Positions 18,027 to 27,396 of a stretch of 64,000 nucleotides of DNA are shown piece by piece. Each line of letters opens with the position of its first letter. Positions within the stretch are counted from its first letter, which is position 1. The DNA is from Planctomycetota bacterium. GTDB lineage: Bacteria > Planctomycetota > UBA1135 > UBA2386. The stretch is taken from positions 1-64,000 of the forward strand of contig JAEUHQ010000082.1 in NCBI GenBank assembly GCA_016794565.1. Direction: 5' to 3'. Below the pieces are notes generated by a model that saw nothing but the letters and a program-made list of their open reading frames with translations, searched no databases and was not told the origin of the DNA. The translations under genes and the position numbers were made by a program.

Positions 18027-19295
18027 TCAGTGCAGTCCGAGAATGCGCGCTCGACCGCGATCGAGGGTGACGCGGCAGCGGCTCAGCAGATCGACGCCGA
18101 GCACGCCGTGAACGGGGAAGACGGCGCCGGGCGCACGAGGAACGACCGGCAGGGCGACGCCCTGGAAGCGCGCCTCCGAACATCGCAGCACGAGGTCGCG
18201 CACTTCTCGCACCGCGACGAGGCCGCCGCCGACGGTGCGAACACGACGGAACGACGGTGCCGTGCGCGCGTCTCCGCCGGGCAGCGCCGCGACGCCGGCC
18301 GCGGTGAGGCTCGAGTGGCTCGCTCCGGTGTCGAGCACGAACCACAGGCGAACGCCTTCGACGTGCACGGGAACGAGGCAGCGTCCGTCGGCTCGCACAC
18401 ACTGCACCGACTCGCCTTCCGGCAGGCCGCGCGGCAGTTCGAGTGCCACGCTCTGTCGCTCCGGATCGAGCGTCATGCGGAACGCCGCGAGCATGTCGAG
18501 GCCGAGCACACCGTGGGGAACACGATCGGGACCGCCGAACAGATCACGCAGCCGCAACGCCGCGTCCGCGACGACCAGCACCGGCACGGCGCCGAGATCG
18601 ACTTCGCCGACGGAGAACGCATCGAGCACGCCGACCGAGATCGGCAGCGGCTGCCCCGTCCCGTCGAGCGCTTCGCCGGCCGGCAGTTCGTTGCGCACGC
18701 CCAGCTCCTGCGCGAACGAACGCGACACGGTCGTCATCGACGTGCCCGTGTCGATCGCGAACGGCCGCAGCTTGTCGCCCGCACCGCACACGAACTCGGG
18801 CTGATCGCCGGGCAGGAGCGGCTGTTCGGTGAGGAGCGGCCCGGAGGGCTTCCGCAGGTACGCGAGCATCGACGCGATCGTGGCGAACGCGCGCCGGCGC
18901 GATTCGTCGGCTCCGACCGCTCCCACCAGCAGGTGGTGCGAGCACTCGCCCCACCGCCCAGCCTGGAACAGGAGGTCGCCGAGACGACCACTCGGCCCCT
19001 GCAGTTCTTCGATCGAGGCGCCCGCGCCGCGCGCGTTGCGCAAGGCCGCGATCTGTTCGTTCACGGCGCGGCCGTCCTGCCACAGCAGATCGGCGACCAC
19101 GGAACTCCACGCCGCAGCGTCCGCGTGGGCCGGGAAGCGGGCTCGTGCGCGCGCGACGAGGTCGATCGCCTGCTCGAGCTGCCCCGCGTGCAACGCCGAC
19201 GCGACGTTCTCGAGCACGATCTCGACGGGCGGCTCCGACCGCCGGGTCGCACACGCACCGAACGTCGCGACCAGGATCGCGGCAAACGGCTTCAC
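18027..19295 (-). CDS. Lipoprotein with two retropepsin-like aspartic protease domains
   Basis: 422 residues. A lipoprotein-type signal (VATFGAC, C15) is followed by about 140 TPR-like helical residues, then two retroviral-type aspartic protease domains in one chain. Domain 1 has FAIDTGTSMTTVS (DTG at 182-184) and VLGLDML (263-269); domain 2 has FVLDTGASHSSL (DTG at 322-324) and VLGVDLL (398-404). Retropepsins work as dimers, so the tandem could form its own active site, as in pepsin. It would act in the periplasm or at a membrane surface. Its ATG overlaps the stop of the upstream gene by four bases, and it is the last gene of a five-gene operon. Substrate unknown. Confidence 0.85.
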   Translation of the reverse strand: MKPFAAILVATFGACATRRSEPPVEIVLENVASALHAGQLEQAIDLVARARARFPAHADAAAWSSVVADLLWQDGRAVNEQIAALRNARGAGASIEELQGPSGRLGDLLFQAGRWGECSHHLLVGAVGADESRRRAFATIASMLAYLRKPSGPLLTEQPLLPGDQPEFVCGAGDKLRPFAIDTGTSMTTVSRSFAQELGVRNELPAGEALDGTGQPLPISVGVLDAFSVGEVDLGAVPVLVVADAALRLRDLFGGPDRVPHGVLGLDMLAAFRMTLDPERQSVALELPRGLPEGESVQCVRADGRCLVPVHVEGVRLWFVLDTGASHSSLTAAGVAALPGGDARTAPSFRRVRTVGGGLVAVREVRDLVLRCSEARFQGVALPVVPRAPGAVFPVHGVLGVDLLSRCRVTLDRGRARILGLH

Positions 19296-21967
19296 GACGA
19301 CGAGATCGTGATCGTGTGGCTGGAGGCGGAGTCGACGCCACGTTCGACCGCGCCGATCGATTGGTAGAACGCCGACAGGTCACGGTACGAGAACGGCCGG
19401 CCGCTCAGCGGTCCCGTGCTCGCGCGGAACGCCGTCAGGGTCAGCGAGTACGTGCGGCCGGCGACGAGTGGCGTGACCATCTCCGCAGGCAGCTGCAGGA
19501 ACGAGAACTCCGTCACGTCCGGCGGCAGCAGCACCTGCCACAGCATGGTCTCGGTGCCGACGACACTTCGCAGCTCGAGCGTCGCGTAGAGCACGTCGCC
19601 GGGCAGCGAGAACTGCACCGTGAAGCCGTTCGCGGCGACCGTTCCGCCGGCCGCTGGAGCCGTGATCTGCGGCGGCACGAGCAGCGGCGCCGCCGACTCC
19701 GTTCCGACGCCGCGCAGCGACGACAGCGAACGCTGCGTCACCGTTCCGCCGCCTGCTGCGGCACCCGACCCGCTCACCAGCACACGCCAGCGGTGCCCCG
19801 CGAGCTGGCCCGTCAACGCGGGGAGCTGGAGCACGAGATCACTGCCGGAGGCCGCGTGGTTGCCGCCGATGTCGCGCACGACGTCGATCGCGCGACCGGA
19901 AGGCTGCTCGAGTGCCAGCGACAACCTGAGGTCCGCGGCGACGATCGGCGCCTGCAGACCGGCGAGACCCTGCGGCACGATGAACGCGGTCGTCGCTGGA
20001 TGATCGAGCGTGATGTCGCGCGAGATCACGTCACCCTCGACGGGCTCGACGTCCGCCGCGATGCCGATGCTGCGCAGCGTCGCCACGGCGCCCGCGACCG
20101 TGAGCTCGGCGGCCGCCAGGTGACCGCCTGTGCGGTCCACCCCGGCGACGAACGCACCGTGCGTGGACGCCGGGTCCACGTCGATCGGCAGCGAGGACCG
20201 GATCGGAACACCGTCGACGACGTCGTCCCACCACTCCTGCAGGTCGATGCGGCGCGTCGCCCGCAGCCGATGCTGCCGGCTCCCGTCGGCGCCGAGCAGC
20301 GTGCCCTGCACGAGACCGTGGCGATCGAACGCGCCGAGTGTCGGCCGCAGCTGGCGGCGAATCGCCAGTTCGAGGTGTTCGGCGTCCGGGTGTTCGATCG
20401 TCGTGGCACTGACGATCGTGGCGCCGTCGCGCGAAGTGCGCAGCGACGCCGTCGCGCGGCCGTCGAAGTCGCGATCGACGAAGAACGTGCCGGACTGATC
20501 GGTGAGGCCGACGAAGCCGGTGTTCGACACGACGCCACCGACGACGCCCGCGCCGCGGATCGGACCGCCGCCGACCGAGTCCGTGACGATCGCACGCACC
20601 CGGCGAGTGCCGAGGAACCAGGGACGCTGCTCGAAGAACTGTGCCGTGTCGATCCAGCGCCGCCCGTTGTCGAGGAACTGCAGCTGCTGACCGAAGATGA
20701 CATCGCGCGCGTCGACCGCGCGAGCCTCGACGAAGCCGAACCACTGCGCCGGCACGTCCTCGAAGGTCGCCTGCCCATCGACGTCGCTGAACGTGGCGAA
20801 CGCACTCTCCGTGAACTGCGCGCTGATCCGCACGGGACGCAACGACTCCCCGCGGCCGCGCCGGATTTGCTGCACGCGGACGTTGCCTGCGGGCACGGTG
20901 TCGAGCACGAGGTCGCCGACGTTCGCTTCCGCGTTCGCCGTCACCGGCACCGTCGCCGTCGTGCGCACCGGCAACCAGTCGCCGCCCGAGAACACTTCGA
21001 TCTCGGCACTGCGCGTGCCGCCGATTCCCGTCGTCGCGGGCAGTCCGTCGACCAGGAACACACCATCGCGCCCGGTTCGGCCGACACGCCCGTCGACGAG
21101 GATCATCGCGTCGGGCACCGGTGCGGGCGTCGGCGTCGCCGCGTCGAGAACACGCCCGCGCACCGAACACACCGGCACTTCGCACGCGAGCACGTAGAGG
21201 CCGCCGCGAGCGACGGCGCCGTTCGCGGCGACGCGGCCACCGGACGCCGAGAGGCCCGTGGCGACCTCGGTCCATTCGCCCGTGTCGGCAGAGAGATGGA
21301 GCAGCACACCGGTCGCCCCGGCGAGCGATACGTCGTCCGCAACGTCGACGTCGACGGCGGGCGCGAACGTCGCACCGGGCGGGTCGACGCAGACGACACG
21401 CCCGGTGAGGAACGCGCCACCGCCGGCGGGGCGCGGCAGGTCGCCCGGAACGTGCGCAGCCTGCAGATCACCGACGCGCAGCGCCACCGTCGTCGCGGCG
21501 TCGGGCGCACCGACACTCGCACCGGCCGGCACGCGCAGGATCGCTCCGTTCGCCGACGTGGCGGTCACCGTCGCGCCCTGCACTCCGACGTTCAGCGTCG
21601 TCGGCGCGCTGCCGAGGTCGGGCAGGAACACGACGGAGGGCAGGTCCGGCCCGACGACCGTCGTCGCGAAGCGCACACGACCGAGTCCGTCTCCGACGAC
21701 TGCCGCGCCGTTCGTGCCGTCGACGTCGACGAGGACGCGACCCCGCGGACTCGCGAAGAGTTCGCCGCGCCCGTTCGGACCGGACAACGCGACCGCCGAA
21801 CCGACGGTCGCGCGCGCGCCCGTGACGCCGCGCCCCTGGTCGTCGAGCACGACCACCTTCGAGCTGGCGCCGGGCAACTTCGGCAACACCGGCCCGACCT
21901 CGCTGCCGTCGCCGGCGCACGCCGACAGCAGCAGGAGCGGCCACACGGGGCGCATCGAACGCATCAT
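19292..21967 (-). CDS. Large secreted lipoprotein with carboxypeptidase-regulatory-like domains
   Basis: 891 residues. The signal peptide ends in LLLLSAC, so the mature protein is lipidated. The body is almost entirely beta-structure, with repeated units typical of carboxypeptidase regulatory-like (Ig-like) domains, for instance VVVLDDQGRGVTGARATVG, CSVRGRVLDAATPTPAP and VRAIVTDSVGGGPIRGAGV. Three start codons are close together (21967, 21964, 21955); 21967 is given because it makes the 4-nt overlap with the M28 peptidase stop. The role is likely structural or adhesive on the cell surface. It has the downstream retropepsin and the upstream peptidase as operon partners. Confidence 0.8.
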   Translation of the reverse strand: MMRSMRPVWPLLLLSACAGDGSEVGPVLPKLPGASSKVVVLDDQGRGVTGARATVGSAVALSGPNGRGELFASPRGRVLVDVDGTNGAAVVGDGLGRVRFATTVVGPDLPSVVFLPDLGSAPTTLNVGVQGATVTATSANGAILRVPAGASVGAPDAATTVALRVGDLQAAHVPGDLPRPAGGGAFLTGRVVCVDPPGATFAPAVDVDVADDVSLAGATGVLLHLSADTGEWTEVATGLSASGGRVAANGAVARGGLYVLACEVPVCSVRGRVLDAATPTPAPVPDAMILVDGRVGRTGRDGVFLVDGLPATTGIGGTRSAEIEVFSGGDWLPVRTTATVPVTANAEANVGDLVLDTVPAGNVRVQQIRRGRGESLRPVRISAQFTESAFATFSDVDGQATFEDVPAQWFGFVEARAVDARDVIFGQQLQFLDNGRRWIDTAQFFEQRPWFLGTRRVRAIVTDSVGGGPIRGAGVVGGVVSNTGFVGLTDQSGTFFVDRDFDGRATASLRTSRDGATIVSATTIEHPDAEHLELAIRRQLRPTLGAFDRHGLVQGTLLGADGSRQHRLRATRRIDLQEWWDDVVDGVPIRSSLPIDVDPASTHGAFVAGVDRTGGHLAAAELTVAGAVATLRSIGIAADVEPVEGDVISRDITLDHPATTAFIVPQGLAGLQAPIVAADLRLSLALEQPSGRAIDVVRDIGGNHAASGSDLVLQLPALTGQLAGHRWRVLVSGSGAAAGGGTVTQRSLSSLRGVGTESAAPLLVPPQITAPAAGGTVAANGFTVQFSLPGDVLYATLELRSVVGTETMLWQVLLPPDVTEFSFLQLPAEMVTPLVAGRTYSLTLTAFRASTGPLSGRPFSYRDLSAFYQSIGAVERGVDSASSHTITISSS

Positions 21968-23337
21968 CCTCCGCCTCCCTTGTCCTTCTCCGCGGTCGCG
22001 GCGCGACGCCGCTGATCGAATCGTTCCGGCTCCGGCGGCGTCGCGACGCGGCTGCGACTGCCGTCGGCACCGACGCTGCGCACGCCCACGATCGCATCGT
22101 CGAGACAGACGCCGGCGAGTGTCGCCTTCTTGCGGCGGCCGGCGCCCGCAGGCGTCGCCGCCTCCATCGCGATCACGTGCGTCCAGTCCGCATCCGTGGT
22201 CTCGCGCCACGTGAACTCGCAACGTTCGACGCCAGCCGGCAGCTCGTACTCGAGCTCGGTGTCGTAGCGATCGCGGCACAGCGAAGCGGAAACGGCGAGC
22301 GGCGGTGGCGGCGCACTCGCCAGCTCGACGAGCGTCGCGACGACGACGCGGGCGACCTTCGCCGTGTACGCGAAGTCTGCGAACTCGGGCAGGTCGCCGT
22401 ACGGCTTGCCGTCCCGTTCCGTGACGTCCTGGTGCTGGCGCGAGAAGTCCTCGCGCGGTTCGGACAGACGCACCGCCGGGAATCCCTGCTCGAAGAACGA
22501 ACGGTGGTCGCCGCCGCGACCGTACCGGTCGCCCCGAAGAATCAGCTTCACCGCGAAGTCGGGCACGTGCGTTCGCGCGGCGTACGCGACGGCGCGCGCG
22601 AGGCTGCGGCCGCTGCCGTCGTTGCCGCTCGGCGCGTAGCTGAAGCACCGCACGTGGCGATCGTGGCGCTGGCCGTCCATGCCGAGCGTGTTGCCGACGA
22701 TGTCGCACCCGAGCATGCCGTCGACGTCCGCCTTCGCCGCGGCGAGCGCCCTGGCGTGCGCGCCCGAACCGAGCAGTCCCTGCTCTTCGCCGTCGTAGGC
22801 CGCGAAAACGAGGGTCGCCGGGAACGCCGACGACACCAGCGCCCTGCAGGCCGCGAGCGCGACGGCCGTTCCCGATGCGTCGTCCACCGCGCCGGGCGCG
22901 ATCCCGGCGCCGTCCTCGCCCCGCGAGTTGCGCGAGTCGTAGTGGCCGCCGACGACGTAGACGCGATCCGGGTCGCTCGTGCCTCGCAGCGTCGCGATCA
23001 CGTTCACGATCGGCACCTCGCGCGGCAAGCCCGGTCGCGCACACGGCACGGTCTCCTCCTGCAGCGCGACCGACAGGCGCCCCCCGCTGGCGGCAGCGCA
23101 CTCCTCGAACCGAGCGCGCAACCAGCGGCGCGCGGCGCCCGTGCCCTCGGTCTCGCTGTCGGTGCGCGACAGCACGTGGCGCGTGCCGAATCCGACCAGT
23201 GTGCGCACGTCCTTCTCGATCTGCGCCGGGTCGATCGTCGCGAGGGCGGCGCGAACCCGGTCCTCGATCCGCGCCGCCGGCTCCTGAGCGAGCGCCGCAG
23301 CGCCGACGACCATCGCGAGCACGCCGCGCGAGATCAT
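21964..23337 (-). CDS. Secreted M28-family zinc aminopeptidase
   Basis: 457 residues, signal peptide ending in ALAQ (residue 18). All M28 metal-site motifs are visible: GGHYDSR (H132), GAVDDASG (D152), YDGEEQG (E184/E185), CDIVGN (D212) and GGDHRSFFEQGFP with the last histidine. The enzyme should cut N-terminal amino acids from peptides outside the cytoplasm with two zinc ions. After the catalytic domain (ending near residue 370) about 85 residues of beta-structure are followed by a basic tail ending in four glycines. ATG 23337 overlaps the iPGM stop by four bases. Confidence 0.93.
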   Translation of the reverse strand: MISRGVLAMVVGAAALAQEPAARIEDRVRAALATIDPAQIEKDVRTLVGFGTRHVLSRTDSETEGTGAARRWLRARFEECAAASGGRLSVALQEETVPCARPGLPREVPIVNVIATLRGTSDPDRVYVVGGHYDSRNSRGEDGAGIAPGAVDDASGTAVALAACRALVSSAFPATLVFAAYDGEEQGLLGSGAHARALAAAKADVDGMLGCDIVGNTLGMDGQRHDRHVRCFSYAPSGNDGSGRSLARAVAYAARTHVPDFAVKLILRGDRYGRGGDHRSFFEQGFPAVRLSEPREDFSRQHQDVTERDGKPYGDLPEFADFAYTAKVARVVVATLVELASAPPPPLAVSASLCRDRYDTELEYELPAGVERCEFTWRETTDADWTHVIAMEAATPAGAGRRKKATLAGVCLDDAIVGVRSVGADGSRSRVATPPEPERFDQRRRAATAEKDKGGGG

Positions 23338-24878
23338 GCGAACAGGTCGCGGCCGTCCATGCCGGCGCCGCGCGGCAGGCCGAGGATCGGCAGCAGCGTC
23401 GTCGCGATGTCGCACAACCGGCCACCGGCGGCGAGGCGACGGCCCTTCGCTGCCTCGCCGCAGACGACGAACGGCACGGGATTGGTCGTGTGCGCCGTGT
23501 GCGGCTCGCCCGTCACCGGGTCGATCATCATCTCCACGTTGCCGTGGTCTGCCGTGATCGCGACGGTGCCGCCGAGGTTCGAGAACGCCGGCACGATGCG
23601 CGCGAGGCACTGGTCGATCGTCCGCACCGCCTCGATCGCGGCGGGCAGGATGCCGCTGTGCCCGACCATGTCGGCGTTCGCGAAGTTGAGGATCGTGACG
23701 TCGGGTCGTCGGTCCGAAGCGAGTTCGCGTAGCAGCGCGTCGGTGACGGCAACAGCGGACATCTCGGGCTGCAGGTCGTAGGTCGCGACCTTGGGGCTCG
23801 GGATCAGCACGCGGCGCTCACCGGGGCACTCGCGCTCGTTGCCGCCCGAGAAGAAGAACGTCACATGCGCGTACTTCTCGGTCTCGGCGATGCGCAGCTG
23901 TTGCAGCCCGCGCTCGCTCAGCACCTGAGGGAAGATGCCGTCGAGGTTCTGCGGCGCGTACGCCACCGGGCACGCGAAGTCGTCCCGATAGCGCGTCATC
24001 GTGACGAAGTGGACCGCTGGCACCGAGGCGCGCGGGAACCCGGCGAAGTCGCGCACGAGGAACGCCTCGGTGAGCTGACGCGCGCGGTCCGTCCGGAAGT
24101 TGAAGAACAGCACCGCGTCGTCGCTGCGGACGCGCCCACGGTCGGGCGAGCCGATGCACGTCGGGAGCACGAACTCGTCGGATTCGTTGCGCGCATAGCC
24201 GGCCGCGATCGCCGCCTGGGCGGACTCGGCGGCGTGCCCGGCGCCGATCGTCAGCGCGTCGTACGCCTTCTGCACACGATCCCAGCGCTTGTCGCGGTCC
24301 ATCGCGTAGTAGCGACCGACGACCGTCGCGATACGGCCCGTGCGCAGGTCGCCCATCCATCGCTCGACCTTCTCGACGTAGGCCTGGGCGGAGCGCGGCG
24401 GCGTGTCGCGCCCGTCGAGGAACGCGTGCAGGACGACGCGCTCGCCGGTGAGACCGCGATCCCTGCACGTCTCGAGCAGGGTCTTCAGGTGGAGGTCGCT
24501 GCTGTGCACGCCGCCGTCCGAGACGAGACCGAACAGGTGCAGCGCTCCGCCGCCGCGGACCGCGTGGTCGATCGCCGACACGATCGCCGGATTCCTCTGG
24601 AAGCGCCCTTCGCGGATCTCCCGATCGATGCGCGTGATCTCCTGGTAGACGACGCGGCCGGCGCCGATGTTCAGATGGCCGACCTCGGAGTTGCCCATGA
24701 GCCCGCACGGCAGGCCCACGTCCTCGCCGCTCGCCTGCAGCGACGTCGTCGGCCACTGCTCGCGCAGACCGGACCAGAACCGCGGCTCCGCCAGCGAGAT
24801 CGCGTTCGCCGGACCGGCAGGTGCTTCACCGAAGCCGTCCAGCACGATCAGGCAGAGGGGCGGGCGGCGCGGGTTCAT
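23334..24878 (-). CDS. gpmI: 2,3-bisphosphoglycerate-independent phosphoglycerate mutase
   Basis: Glycolytic enzyme that interconverts 3- and 2-phosphoglycerate. At 514 residues it has the normal family length. N-terminal metal site VLDGFG (D14) and the phosphoserine motif MGNSEVGHLN with S64 are present, followed by SDGGVHS, HAFLDGRDTPP, GRYYAMDRD, FFNFRTDRARQ, NFANADMVGHSG and ITADHGN. ATG 24878 overlaps the stop of the cyclodeaminase gene by four bases, and its own stop overlaps the peptidase start, so a central-metabolism gene sits inside an operon of mostly exported proteins. Confidence 0.97.
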   Translation of the reverse strand: MNPRRPPLCLIVLDGFGEAPAGPANAISLAEPRFWSGLREQWPTTSLQASGEDVGLPCGLMGNSEVGHLNIGAGRVVYQEITRIDREIREGRFQRNPAIVSAIDHAVRGGGALHLFGLVSDGGVHSSDLHLKTLLETCRDRGLTGERVVLHAFLDGRDTPPRSAQAYVEKVERWMGDLRTGRIATVVGRYYAMDRDKRWDRVQKAYDALTIGAGHAAESAQAAIAAGYARNESDEFVLPTCIGSPDRGRVRSDDAVLFFNFRTDRARQLTEAFLVRDFAGFPRASVPAVHFVTMTRYRDDFACPVAYAPQNLDGIFPQVLSERGLQQLRIAETEKYAHVTFFFSGGNERECPGERRVLIPSPKVATYDLQPEMSAVAVTDALLRELASDRRPDVTILNFANADMVGHSGILPAAIEAVRTIDQCLARIVPAFSNLGGTVAITADHGNVEMMIDPVTGEPHTAHTTNPVPFVVCGEAAKGRRLAAGGRLCDIATTLLPILGLPRGAGMDGRDLFA

Positions 24879-25498
24879 GCGAGCATCTTGTCGACGGCCG
24901 TCGCAATCGTTGCCTGGTGCTTGCGGATCTCGTTCAGCACGACGGTCGCGCGGTCGCTCGTGCGGTCGGCCAGTTCGCGATTCGTGAGGAAGGCCGCGTT
25001 GATCTTCACGTTCAAGAACGCCCCCTCCGCCGCGGCGAGAAGCAGTGCTCCGCCGGACGCGAGATCGCTGACGATCGCCTTGCCGATGCAACCCGTGACC
25101 GTCTCCATCGCGACGAAGACGTCGCGCACCATGCACAGCGTCTCCTCGGGCACGACCATCGCACCGACCATCGCTTCCTGGATCGCCTTCTCGCGCAGCG
25201 CCTTCTGCGCGTCGCCGTCCTTCGGCATGCCGTAGGCAGCCGACACGAGCTCGAACGAACGGCAGTCGCGCTCCGCCATCGGCTTCATGCGCTTCAGGTG
25301 GTCGGTGAGCTGGTTCTCCACCCGCTCGAGGTCGCCGTCGCGATCGACGTTCGCCTTCTTTCCCCGTGAGAAGCGCACGACCATCAGGAACAACGCGGTC
25401 CCCATGCAGCCGGCCATCGCCGCGGCCGCGCCGCCGCCGGGCGTGGCAGTCTTGGCCGCCAGGGAGTCCAGGAGCGCGGAGAAGGGTTGTTCGATCAT
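24875..25498 (-). CDS. Cyclodeaminase/cyclohydrolase family protein (FTCD C-terminal type)
   Basis: 207 residues, cytoplasmic, all helical. It is the stand-alone form of the C-terminal domain of formiminotransferase-cyclodeaminase, recognised by the N-terminal PFSALLDSLAAKTATPGGGA and AGCMGTALFLMV, and by VKINAAF near the C-terminus. By family it would release ammonia from 5-formimino-tetrahydrofolate or open/close a related folate ring. No formiminotransferase is nearby. It is the first gene of the five-gene overlapping operon, so the operon promoter should lie upstream of 25498. Confidence 0.9.
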   Translation of the reverse strand: MIEQPFSALLDSLAAKTATPGGGAAAAMAGCMGTALFLMVVRFSRGKKANVDRDGDLERVENQLTDHLKRMKPMAERDCRSFELVSAAYGMPKDGDAQKALREKAIQEAMVGAMVVPEETLCMVRDVFVAMETVTGCIGKAIVSDLASGGALLLAAAEGAFLNVKINAAFLTNRELADRTSDRATVVLNEIRKHQATIATAVDKMLA

Positions 25499-25584
25499 GC
25501 GCGGGTGAGTCTCGGCGGCAGCCGAACCGGATCAAGGCCGTTCTGCGTGCTTGCGCCGCGCGCCGGCGTCGCGACAGTGCCGCC

Positions 25585-26175
25585 ATGCCGTTTCGCCGAT
25601 CGCGCCACGCTCTGTTCTGCCTGTCTGCCCTCGCGGCATGCGGGGCGACGTCGCGCCTGCCCACGGACCTCGCGACCCTCGCTGCGGAATCACCGGTCGA
25701 CTCGCCAGCGCGGCTGCGGCTCGTCGGCGATCGCATCGCGGCAGCCACGATCGCGGTCGGACCGGGCGCCATGCCGCCGGAGGTGCGCACCACGCTCGAC
25801 GCCATCGCCCCTGGCGGTGAACTCCTGTTCCAGGGCCGCGAATGGGGCCCGCGCGGTCGCGGCTTCCGCATCGAGAAGCGTTACCGCGGTAACGGCGAGG
25901 AGCATGTGCGCTCCGTCCTGATCGGCGAGGACGGCAGCGTGCTCGAGCGCGCCCATTCCGTACCGCTGACCCAGGTTCCGCCGAACGTGCTCGGCGCGGC
26001 CCTGCGCACCGGCCCCCACGTCGACGAAGCGCGCATCGTGTCGGGGCCCGAGCGCGAGGAGTACTGGTCGTGCACGATCCGCACCCGGATCGGACGCACG
26101 TTCGTCGTCGACGTCGACCTCGACGGCCGGGTCTTGCGCACCACACGACGCATCGACGCACACCTCGACCTGTGA
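25585..26175 (+). CDS. Putative lipoprotein of unknown function
   Basis: 196 residues. The signal peptide ends in LSALAAC, giving a lipidated cysteine at about residue 19. The rest is a single mixed alpha/beta domain with a repeated strand pattern in its second half (ERAHSVPLTQVP, RTFVVDVDLDGRVLRTTR), similar to PepSY-like or beta-lactamase-inhibitor-like folds. ATG 25585 is chosen because it starts the signal peptide. It is divergent from the cyclodeaminase operon and followed by another small lipoprotein gene. Confidence 0.75.
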   Translation: MPFRRSRHALFCLSALAACGATSRLPTDLATLAAESPVDSPARLRLVGDRIAAATIAVGPGAMPPEVRTTLDAIAPGGELLFQGREWGPRGRGFRIEKRYRGNGEEHVRSVLIGEDGSVLERAHSVPLTQVPPNVLGAALRTGPHVDEARIVSGPEREEYWSCTIRTRIGRTFVVDVDLDGRVLRTTRRIDAHLDL

Positions 26176-26224
26176 CGCGACGCACACGATGATGCGCGCG
26201 CCTCACGCAACGCCAGGGAGTCCC

Positions 26225-26581
26225 ATGCTCAGAAGACGTCGCGCATCGCTGCTCGCCCCGCTCCTCCTCGCCGCGACCGTACTCGGTTCGTGCGCCGCCG
26301 GGCCGCACCAGCTGCGGCGGACGATCGACGACTGGGATCGCCAGCTCTACGTGAACAGCCCGTGGTTCAACGCCGCGCTCTGGGTCGTGCCGGTGATCCC
26401 CGTCGCGACGATCGGAGGGTTCACGTTCGACTTCCTGATCGGCGATCCCTACGCGTTCTGGTTCGGCGACGCGTGGGACGGCGAAGGCACCGGATTCGAA
26501 CACGCCCCCGTCGAGGCCGTGGACGGAACCGTCGACAGCCTCCTCCTCGACCGCTCGGGCTGGACCCGCACGGCGAAGTGA
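26225..26581 (+). CDS. Small lipoprotein, DUF3332-like
   Basis: 118 residues. Lipoprotein signal ending in TVLGSC, then RRTIDDWDRQLYVNSPWFNAA and a strongly hydrophobic stretch WVVPVIPVATIGGFTFDFL, as in DUF3332-type proteins with one membrane-inserted helix. ATG 26225 gives the cleanest signal peptide; an in-frame ATG at 26189 would add 12 residues. Convergent with the phosphoesterase gene, 12 nt away. Function unknown. Confidence 0.75.
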   Translation: MLRRRRASLLAPLLLAATVLGSCAAGPHQLRRTIDDWDRQLYVNSPWFNAALWVVPVIPVATIGGFTFDFLIGDPYAFWFGDAWDGEGTGFEHAPVEAVDGTVDSLLLDRSGWTRTAK

Positions 26582-26593
26582 CCGCGAACGCGG

Positions 26594-27307
26594 TCAGGCG
26601 AGCTCGATCGGGATCGGCCTGAAGTCGATCGCGTCGACCGACGCGAGGTGGTAGCGGATGCCGTCGGCAGTGCCCTGGAAGCCGTACTTGTGGTCTTTCC
26701 CGTGCAGGTGTCCGTACACGCAGACCTGCACCTGCGCATCCTTCAGCAACGGCACCGCGCCCGTTTCGCGACCGTCGCTGTAGCGCGGCGGGTAGTGCAC
26801 GAGCGCGATGGTGCGCTTGCCACCGGGAACGCATCCGCCGAGCTTGCGACCGGCCTGGATCGACAGCTTGAGCCGTTCGAGTTCGCGAGCGAACACCGTC
26901 GCCGCCTGCGCATCGGCCCACGGCGCATCGGGCGGATCCCAGAGTCGTGTGCCGACCACGACGGTGCCGTCCGGCAACTCGACGGCGTCGTTCTGCAGCA
27001 GCCGGATCGACGGATGCAGGACCTTCTCGACCTTGCTCCGCGACTGCCACCACGTGCAGTGGTTGCCCTTGATGAGCACCTTGCGGCCGGGACGCGCACC
27101 GAGCCAGTCGAGGTCGGGCTTCGCTTCGGCGAGATCGAGACCCCACGAGGTGTCGCCGCCCACCAGCATCCAGTCGTCGGGACCGACCATCGCGTCCCAC
27201 GCTTCCTGCATGCGCGCCGCGTGGCCGACCCACTGCGGGCCGAAGATGTCCATCGGCTTGTCGACTCCGAAGCTCAGATGCAGGTCGCTGATCGCAAACA
27301 GGCGCAA
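26594..27307 (-). CDS. Predicted metallophosphoesterase (COG1768-like)
   Basis: 237 residues, cytoplasmic, calcineurin-type fold. Metal-ligand motifs in order: SDLHLSFG, GGDTSWG, KGNHCTWW, VHYPPRY and YGHLHGKDHK. In most relatives GNH is followed by D or E; here it is cysteine. The start codon is TTG at 27307, because the protein begins exactly at the first strand (LRLFAISDLHL) and GGAG lies about 9 nt upstream. It is downstream of the hypothetical gene at 27.4-28.5 kb, 89 nt apart. The substrate (phosphodiester or phosphomonoester) cannot be told. Confidence 0.88.
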   Translation of the reverse strand: MRLFAISDLHLSFGVDKPMDIFGPQWVGHAARMQEAWDAMVGPDDWMLVGGDTSWGLDLAEAKPDLDWLGARPGRKVLIKGNHCTWWQSRSKVEKVLHPSIRLLQNDAVELPDGTVVVGTRLWDPPDAPWADAQAATVFARELERLKLSIQAGRKLGGCVPGGKRTIALVHYPPRYSDGRETGAVPLLKDAQVQVCVYGHLHGKDHKYGFQGTADGIRYHLASVDAIDFRPIPIELA

Positions 27308-27396
27308 AGAATGGCTCCGGACGGCGAACGAAAGACCCCTGCTTACTTCACCGAACAGAACGGCTCAAGCAGCACACGAAGGTGCGGCGCGTCGGA

